Shown here: piece by piece, positions 59,264 through 64,000 of the stretch | Numbering within the stretch: the first letter of the stretch is position 1 | Layout: every line of letters starts with the position of its first letter | DNA from: Algoriphagus sp. | Lineage (GTDB): Bacteria; Bacteroidota; Bacteroidia; Cytophagales; Cyclobacteriaceae | Direction: 5' to 3' | Length of the DNA stretch: 64,000 nt | NCBI GenBank assembly: GCA_018336015.1 | Contig: JAGXQZ010000001.1 | Span: forward strand, 1 to 64,000 | Translations under genes and position numbers: made by a program | The notes under the pieces: model-generated | What the model saw: only the letters and a program-made list of their open reading frames with translations | Told to the model about the DNA's origin: nothing | Database searches by the model: none

Positions 59264-60463
59264 TTAAAATCTTTTCAGTGCCATTTCTGCAACCGTACCC
59301 CCAATGGAAAGCGAACTTGTCGCCGCAGGTGAGGGGGCATTGAGTACATTGATCGCAAACGGAGATTCTCGGATGGCAAAGTCATCGAGTAAACCTCCCG
59401 TACGGTCGCAAGCTTGCGCACGAACACCAGCACCGCCATCTACCAAATCTGATTCTTGAATCTCCGGGATCAATTCCTGCAAGGCTTTGGTAAAAGCTGA
59501 TTTTGAAAAGGAACGATAGAGTTCACCAAAACCCGTTTTCCAATACTTTCCTGCAACTTTTTGGAAACCTGGCCAAGCCAATGTTTCGGCCAATTCTGCA
59601 AGATTGATTTGAGACTTTTTGTATCCTTCTCTCCTGAATGCCAATACTGCATTCGGGCCTGCTTCTACACCACCTTTTTTCATTCGGGTAAAATGTACCC
59701 CCAAGAATGGGAAATTAGGGTCAGGAACAGGGTAGATGAGGTTTTTAACCAGGTATTCTCTTTCCTTTTTGAGTTTATAATATTCGCCTCTGAACGGGAT
59801 GATTTTCACATCATCAATCGCTTCGTCATTCATCCGAGCAACCTTGTCAGAATATAAACCTGCACAGTTGATGACCAACTTTGCTTTAAACTCACCTTTT
59901 GAAGTTTCAATGATATTGATTCCTTCTTTTTGGTTTATTTCCAATACTTTATGCTCCAAATATATTGCTCCTCCCTGCTGCATGATCTTTCGGCCGTAAG
60001 CCAAAGCCACCTGAAAATAATCCACGATGCCAGTTTGCGGAACGTGGATGGCAGCGACTCCTGTGCAATAAGGTTCATATTCTTTAAGCTCTTCCAAGGT
60101 GATTTTACGAGTACCAGTAAGGCCATTTTGGAGCCCACGCGCAAGCAGCGTATCGAGTAGGGGTTTTTGCTCTTCCCGGGTAGCTACGACCACTTTACCG
60201 GTGATCTCGAAAGGGATTTTTTCCTCCTTACAAAAAGTCACCAATTCGTGGTAACCATTGATACAGTTGGTGGCCTTTAGCGAACCCGGCTTGTAATAAA
60301 GCCCTGAATGGATCACTCCGGAATTGTTAGCAGTCTGATGCTTGGCTAGCTGATTTTCCTTTTCAAAAAGGGCAACTTTCAGATCGGGTCTAGACTTTAG
60401 GATTTTCAACCCCGTGGCTAAACCTACTATTCCTCCGCCTACAATTGCAATATCGTATGTCAT
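59264..60463 (-). CDS. lhgO: L-2-hydroxyglutarate oxidase
   Basis: A 399-residue FAD enzyme of the DAO superfamily. The FAD strand is IAIVGGGIVGLATGLKIL at the N-terminus. KHQTANNSGVIHSGLYYKPG, EPYCTGVAAIHVPQTGIVDY and FPFLGVHFT are hallmarks of LhgO/YgaF, which oxidises L-2-hydroxyglutarate to 2-oxoglutarate with quinone or oxygen as acceptor. SGVIHSG, with its histidine at the active site, is intact. It is a single-gene unit, divergent from the DUF5686 gene. Confidence 0.93.
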   Translation of the reverse strand: MTYDIAIVGGGIVGLATGLKILKSRPDLKVALFEKENQLAKHQTANNSGVIHSGLYYKPGSLKATNCINGYHELVTFCKEEKIPFEITGKVVVATREEQKPLLDTLLARGLQNGLTGTRKITLEELKEYEPYCTGVAAIHVPQTGIVDYFQVALAYGRKIMQQGGAIYLEHKVLEINQKEGINIIETSKGEFKAKLVINCAGLYSDKVARMNDEAIDDVKIIPFRGEYYKLKKEREYLVKNLIYPVPDPNFPFLGVHFTRMKKGGVEAGPNAVLAFRREGYKKSQINLAELAETLAWPGFQKVAGKYWKTGFGELYRSFSKSAFTKALQELIPEIQESDLVDGGAGVRAQACDRTGGLLDDFAIRESPFAINVLNAPSPAATSSLSIGGTVAEMALKRF

Positions 60464-60482
60464 TTCTGAATCAAATTTGCTC

Positions 60483-60490
60483 CAAATATA
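60483..60490 (-). promoter_or_regulatory. Candidate -7 element (TATATTTG) of lhgO
   Basis: TATATTTG on the minus strand matches TAnnTTTG and ends 19 nt before the lhgO start. No TTTG at 19-21 nt spacing is seen. Confidence 0.3.
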
Positions 60491-60630
60491 AGAGCGGTCA
60501 TTTCAATTTTCCTTCTTGAAAACTTTTATGAATGACATACCGTTTTCAAATCTTCAAAAAGAAACAGGCCACCTGCGAAAATGCAGTTAACTTGCGAGAG
60601 TTTTCAAATATTTCAGACGCCAATCGATCA

Positions 60631-63108
60631 ATGATTCGATCTTTTCTCATAGGATTTCTACTCCTTTTTTCATTCTCTTCCTACGGACAATACAGTATCA
60701 AAGGAAAAGTAACCGACGCCGAAACTGGGGATCCAATAGCATTTGCGAATGTCATCTTAACAGGCACTTCTGTAGGGATCACAACAGACTTTGATGGAAG
60801 TTTTTTTATAGAATCTAAGGTGATTGCAGACAGTATCAAAGTCAGTTACCTCGGATATGTGACTCAAAGCAAAGCGCTTTCAAAGGAATCCACTCAGACT
60901 ATCAACTTTCAATTAAGGCCCACTGCTTTTGAATTAGGCACTTTTGTATTTGAGGCAGGAGAAAATCCTGCATTTGAAATCATTCGCAGAGCTTCAGCCA
61001 AGCGAAAAGTTTTTGACAAAAGGGAATTAATCGCCTACGAAACGAAGAATTACACTAAGATCGAATTGGACGTGGATAACCTTTCGGAAAGTTTTATGCG
61101 AAGGAAATCTGTGCAATCGGTGACCTCGGTATTGGACAGTATCCGTCAGCTGACCAATGATGAAGGGGAAAAAATCCTTCCGGTGTTTTTTTCAGAGACA
61201 GTTTCCAAGTTTTATTATCGAAACAATCCCGAACTGAGGAAAGAAATCATCGAAAAGACCAAAGTGACAGGGGTGGGGATTACCGATGGATCCACCACTT
61301 CACAAATTACCGGATCGGTTTTTCAGGAGTATAATTTTTATAAAAACTGGTTACGGATTCTTGAAAAAGACTTTATCTCACCGATTGCCGATGGTTGGAA
61401 GACGTATTACGATTACGACCTCTTGGACTCCGTATTGGTAGGTCAGGATACTTGCTACAAACTTCAAGTGTATCCAAGGAGAGAACAGGATTTGGCATTT
61501 ACAGGCACAATTTGGATCAAAAAAGATGACTATGCCTTAAAGCAGGTGGACTTGACTATTCCAAAGGCTGCCAACCTCAATTTTGTAGAGCGGATTAAAA
61601 TCCAGCAGGAATTAGCGCCAACTGCAGAAGGACCGCTTTTACCTTCTAAAACAAGAGTATTGATCAAAATTGGTCAGATTTCAGAAAGTACAGCAGGGCT
61701 TTTGGCGAAGTTTTATACGGCTACAGATAGTACCATTATCAATCAACCCAAACCGACGGCATTTTTTAATCAGGCAGTCGAACTCAAACCTGACTTTAGT
61801 CAATATCCAGCTGATTTTTGGACTTCAACCCGTCCGGAGCTTTTGAGTGAGGAAGAGCTTGCGGTTTTGCAAATGGTGGATACGCTAAAGAAAATTCCGA
61901 TTGTGAGGTTTTATTCCGAGGGATTAAAATTCTTTGCAACAGGCTATTTACCGATCAGGAAAGTGGATTTCGGCCCTTGGACAGAGTTTGGAAATTATAA
62001 CAATGTGGAAGGTTTTCGCTTTGGTTTTGGCTTAAGGTCAAATTATAAGTTTTCCAATAAGTGGCTTTTGGAAGGATATGGAGCCTATGGCTTGGTAGAT
62101 CAGCGTTGGAAATACAAAGCAGCGGTGACCAGAATTTTGGACAGAAAAAGATGGACAACCCTCCAAGTTCGCACCTCCCGAGAACTCGATCAGGTGGGAT
62201 TGGAAATGGAAAATCTGGAGGGAAACAGTGTTTTTCTGGCAGCCAGCCGATTTGGTACGTTGAGACGACCATTCGTTTCTACCAATCAGCGCCTGACATT
62301 CCAACGAGAGTTTTTTAAGGGATTTTTACTCACTTCAGGGTTGAATGTGGCTCAATTTGATCCGCTATATAATTTCTACTACAGAGAAAAAGACACACAA
62401 GAGCTGCGGAGCAACTTTCAAACCACAGAACTGAGAGCGGGAATCCGCTACGGAAGGGATGAAGTTATCATCATCAATGATAACGTCAGAGCCTCTTTAG
62501 GTTCCAACAAATGGCCGATTGTAGAGCTGAATTATGCGCAGGGAATCCAGTCTCTTGGCGGGCAAATCTCCTACACAAAGCTGAACTTTTACCTGTATCA
62601 GCGTCTCACAATGGGCATTTTTGGAGTAGGTAGGTATGAGCTTGATGCAGGTAAAGTATGGGGCGAGGTGCCTTATCCTGTATTAAAAAATCATTTGGGG
62701 AATGAAACCCTGTTCTACACCACGGCTGCCTTCAACACGATGAATTTCAATGAGTTTGCCTCAGATCAGTTTATCAGCTTGAGATACAGACAATCTTTCG
62801 AAGGTTTTCTTCTGAATTCTATCCCGTTGATTAAAAAGCTTAAATGGAGAATGGTCGGTAGTGCCAATGTGCTGATGGGGTCTGTACGGGATGAAAACAT
62901 CCAAAATGTGCCGGCATTTGATCCATTTGGAAATTCATTGACTTCTTTCGGTAGATTGGATCCGACCAAACCTTATTTGGAACTTGGGTATGGCGTGGAA
63001 AATGTCTTCCGCTTTTTCAGGGTGGACTTTTTTCATAGAATGAGTTACCTCGATAATCCGGGGGCGAAACCTTTCCATGTGAAAGTGAGTGCGCAGATTA
63101 TTTTGTAG
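60631..63108 (+). CDS. DUF5686 outer-membrane protein with carboxypeptidase-like domain
   Basis: About 825 residues. A signal peptide (ends near SYGQ) precedes a carboxypeptidase-regulatory-like Ig domain (IKGKVTDAETGDPIAFANV ... ISYLGY-type ending). A DUF5686 barrel-type domain fills the rest (NPAFEIIRRASAKRKVFDK, NNVEGFRFGFGLRSN, FFHRMSYLDNPGAKP). The last strand ends in Leu at the C-terminus as expected for an outer-membrane barrel. Function unknown. The start is set at the ATG at 60631; 33 upstream codons are open but non-signal-like. Confidence 0.85.
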   Translation: MIRSFLIGFLLLFSFSSYGQYSIKGKVTDAETGDPIAFANVILTGTSVGITTDFDGSFFIESKVIADSIKVSYLGYVTQSKALSKESTQTINFQLRPTAFELGTFVFEAGENPAFEIIRRASAKRKVFDKRELIAYETKNYTKIELDVDNLSESFMRRKSVQSVTSVLDSIRQLTNDEGEKILPVFFSETVSKFYYRNNPELRKEIIEKTKVTGVGITDGSTTSQITGSVFQEYNFYKNWLRILEKDFISPIADGWKTYYDYDLLDSVLVGQDTCYKLQVYPRREQDLAFTGTIWIKKDDYALKQVDLTIPKAANLNFVERIKIQQELAPTAEGPLLPSKTRVLIKIGQISESTAGLLAKFYTATDSTIINQPKPTAFFNQAVELKPDFSQYPADFWTSTRPELLSEEELAVLQMVDTLKKIPIVRFYSEGLKFFATGYLPIRKVDFGPWTEFGNYNNVEGFRFGFGLRSNYKFSNKWLLEGYGAYGLVDQRWKYKAAVTRILDRKRWTTLQVRTSRELDQVGLEMENLEGNSVFLAASRFGTLRRPFVSTNQRLTFQREFFKGFLLTSGLNVAQFDPLYNFYYREKDTQELRSNFQTTELRAGIRYGRDEVIIINDNVRASLGSNKWPIVELNYAQGIQSLGGQISYTKLNFYLYQRLTMGIFGVGRYELDAGKVWGEVPYPVLKNHLGNETLFYTTAAFNTMNFNEFASDQFISLRYRQSFEGFLLNSIPLIKKLKWRMVGSANVLMGSVRDENIQNVPAFDPFGNSLTSFGRLDPTKPYLELGYGVENVFRFFRVDFFHRMSYLDNPGAKPFHVKVSAQIIL

Positions 63109-63182
63109 TGCTTGATTTCAGTATTCATTCCTCAAAATTTTTCCTTTGCCCTCAGCTTACGCATATTTGCAAATTAATACAC

Positions 63183-63202
63183 CTGCCTGTTTGTATAGGC
63201 AG
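63183..63202 (+). repeat. Hairpin in the thrS leader
   Basis: CTGCCT (63183-63188) and AGGCAG (63197-63202) with an 8-nt loop, 14 bp before the thrS start. Short and possibly without function; similar CTGCCT-word palindromes are frequent in Bacteroidota spacers. Confidence 0.4.
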
Positions 63203-63216
63203 AAACTAAAAAACAC

Positions 63217-64000
63217 ATGTCACAACAAATTAACATCACCCTCCCTGATGGCTCAGTGAGGGTTTATGACAAAGGAACCACCGGCCTACAGATTGCTGCA
63301 AGTATCAGCGAGGGTTTAGCCCGGAATGTCCTTGCAGCCAAAGTCAACGGTCAGGTATGGGATGCTTCCCGCGAGATCCACGAGGATTCGAACCTACAAT
63401 TACTCACCTGGAATGACTTAGAAGGTAAAAGTACCTTTTGGCACTCTTCTGCGCACTTGATGGCAGAAGCTTTGGAGTCGCTATTTCCAGGAATCAAGTT
63501 TGGTATCGGTCCGCCGATCGAAACGGGATTCTATTACGACGTGGACTTTGGAGATCACAAACTGGAAGGAGAAGAGCTCGAAATGATCGAAAACAAGATC
63601 ATGGAGCTGGCCAAGTTGAAGTCAGAGTTTGTTCGTAAGGAAGTTTCCAAAAAAGACGCAGTAGCCTATTTCCAGGAAAAAGGAGATGAGTACAAACTTG
63701 ACTTGTTGGAAGGTTTGGAAGATGGTTCGATTACCTTCTACGAACAAGGCAATTTCACAGACCTTTGTCGAGGTCCACATATTCCAAACACTGGATTCAT
63801 CAAAGCGGTCAAGTTGACCAATATTGCCGGTGCCTATTGGAGAGGGGACGAGAAGCGAAAAATGCTAACCCGTATCTATGGGGTCACTTTCCCTAAAGCC
63901 CAAGAGCTTAAGGATTATCTCACTCTTTTGGAAGAGGCCAAAAAGCGGGATCACCGAAAACTTGGTCGTGAGCTGGAGCTATTCATGTTCTCTGAAAAAG
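63217..64000 (+). CDS. thrS: Threonine--tRNA ligase, N-terminal part (runs past window)
   Basis: The first 261 codons of a class II synthetase that charges tRNA-Thr. Residues 1-61 are the TGS domain (INITLPDGSVRVYDKGTT). The editing domain follows, with HSSAHLMAEALE, a histidine of the HxxxH zinc-type editing site, and DLCRGPHIPNTGFIKAVKL. The catalytic core lies beyond the window. The start is at ATG 63217, giving the standard N-terminus. The gene is not broken within the window. Confidence 0.95.
   Translation, partial: MSQQINITLPDGSVRVYDKGTTGLQIAASISEGLARNVLAAKVNGQVWDASREIHEDSNLQLLTWNDLEGKSTFWHSSAHLMAEALESLFPGIKFGIGPPIETGFYYDVDFGDHKLEGEELEMIENKIMELAKLKSEFVRKEVSKKDAVAYFQEKGDEYKLDLLEGLEDGSITFYEQGNFTDLCRGPHIPNTGFIKAVKLTNIAGAYWRGDEKRKMLTRIYGVTFPKAQELKDYLTLLEEAKKRDHRKLGRELELFMFSEK

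Noticed and set aside
60532..60630. N-terminal extension of the DUF5686 protein
   Set aside because: The extra 33 residues are charged and precede an intact signal peptide starting at 60631.
63177..63216. T-box or threonine attenuator before thrS
   Set aside because: Only a 6-bp stem is present; no T-box sequence or Thr-rich leader peptide is seen, and T-boxes are not expected in this phylum.

Overview
The window looks like chromosomal DNA of a Bacteroidota bacterium, most likely order Cytophagales and close to Cyclobacteriaceae/Algoriphagus. The evidence is a C-terminal type IX secretion sorting domain, DUF5686 and outer-membrane receptors with carboxypeptidase-like N-terminal domains, HYC_CC_PP and DUF3347 copper proteins, the near absence of Shine-Dalgarno sequences, AT-rich spacers, and promoter motifs of the TAnnTTTG (-7) / TTTG (-33) type. 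The genus is inferred, not proven.

Layout. 1-67 is the 3' part of tRNA-Glu(UUC). 251-13207 (mostly +) carries a cytochrome-c/HEAT/beta-propeller lipoprotein with a PIG-L deacetylase, trpS (-), a DUF1573 protein, a 1488-residue T9SS-secreted metallophosphoesterase with a nucleoside-hydrolase-like partner, and a PagL-like acyloxyacyl hydrolase. 13366-17494 holds an M28 peptidase, truC, mnmA and the ribosome-rescue gene arfB. 17697-33621 (nearly all -) is a copper/heavy-metal homeostasis island: DUF2911, CHY zinc finger, DUF3347, CusB, TolC, CusA, HYC_CC_PP, a CopZ-like chaperone, CopA, an HMA-AraC regulator and an outer-membrane receptor. 33742-36070 has a Crp/Fnr regulator, an MFS transporter and a small lipoprotein. 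36132-40616 has a transglutaminase-like lipoprotein and a malonate cassette (madM, madL, acyl-CoA/malonyl-CoA synthetase). 40793-43608 is pgl-zwf-polyphosphate glucokinase, the entry to the oxidative pentose phosphate pathway. 43850-46511 has an F420-dependent-reductase-like protein, mnmE and a thioredoxin-like protein. 46514-51058 is a tightly overlapping Mn/Zn/Fe ABC importer operon led by a DtxR/MntR regulator. 51059-51381 is an AT-rich spacer holding operator-like palindromes and a cluster of DnaA-box-like 9-mers. 51382-64000 has a glycosyltransferase, dapD, a TPR lipoprotein, an exported DnaJ-type zinc protein, a HerA-like ATPase, an HI0933-type flavoprotein, an HPt protein, a YheT hydrolase, lhgO, a DUF5686 protein and the 5' part of thrS.

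How the genes fit together. The copper genes form a complete route: P-type ATPase export to the periplasm, CusCBA-type export across the outer membrane, soluble carriers, and a likely sensor. The mnt block couples a DtxR-type repressor to its own importer, and one permease carries an extra DtxR-like C-terminal domain.

The most unusual signal not explained by genes is a set of spacers built from short degenerate word repeats, with a different word at each locus. The second half often complements the first, so each could fold into a long imperfect hairpin. Two such tracts lie inside coding sequence: the N-terminus of the TolC gene and an in-frame insert of about 43 codons in copA. A second notable signal is the DnaA-box-like cluster at 51139-51465, a candidate replication origin or DnaA-binding locus.
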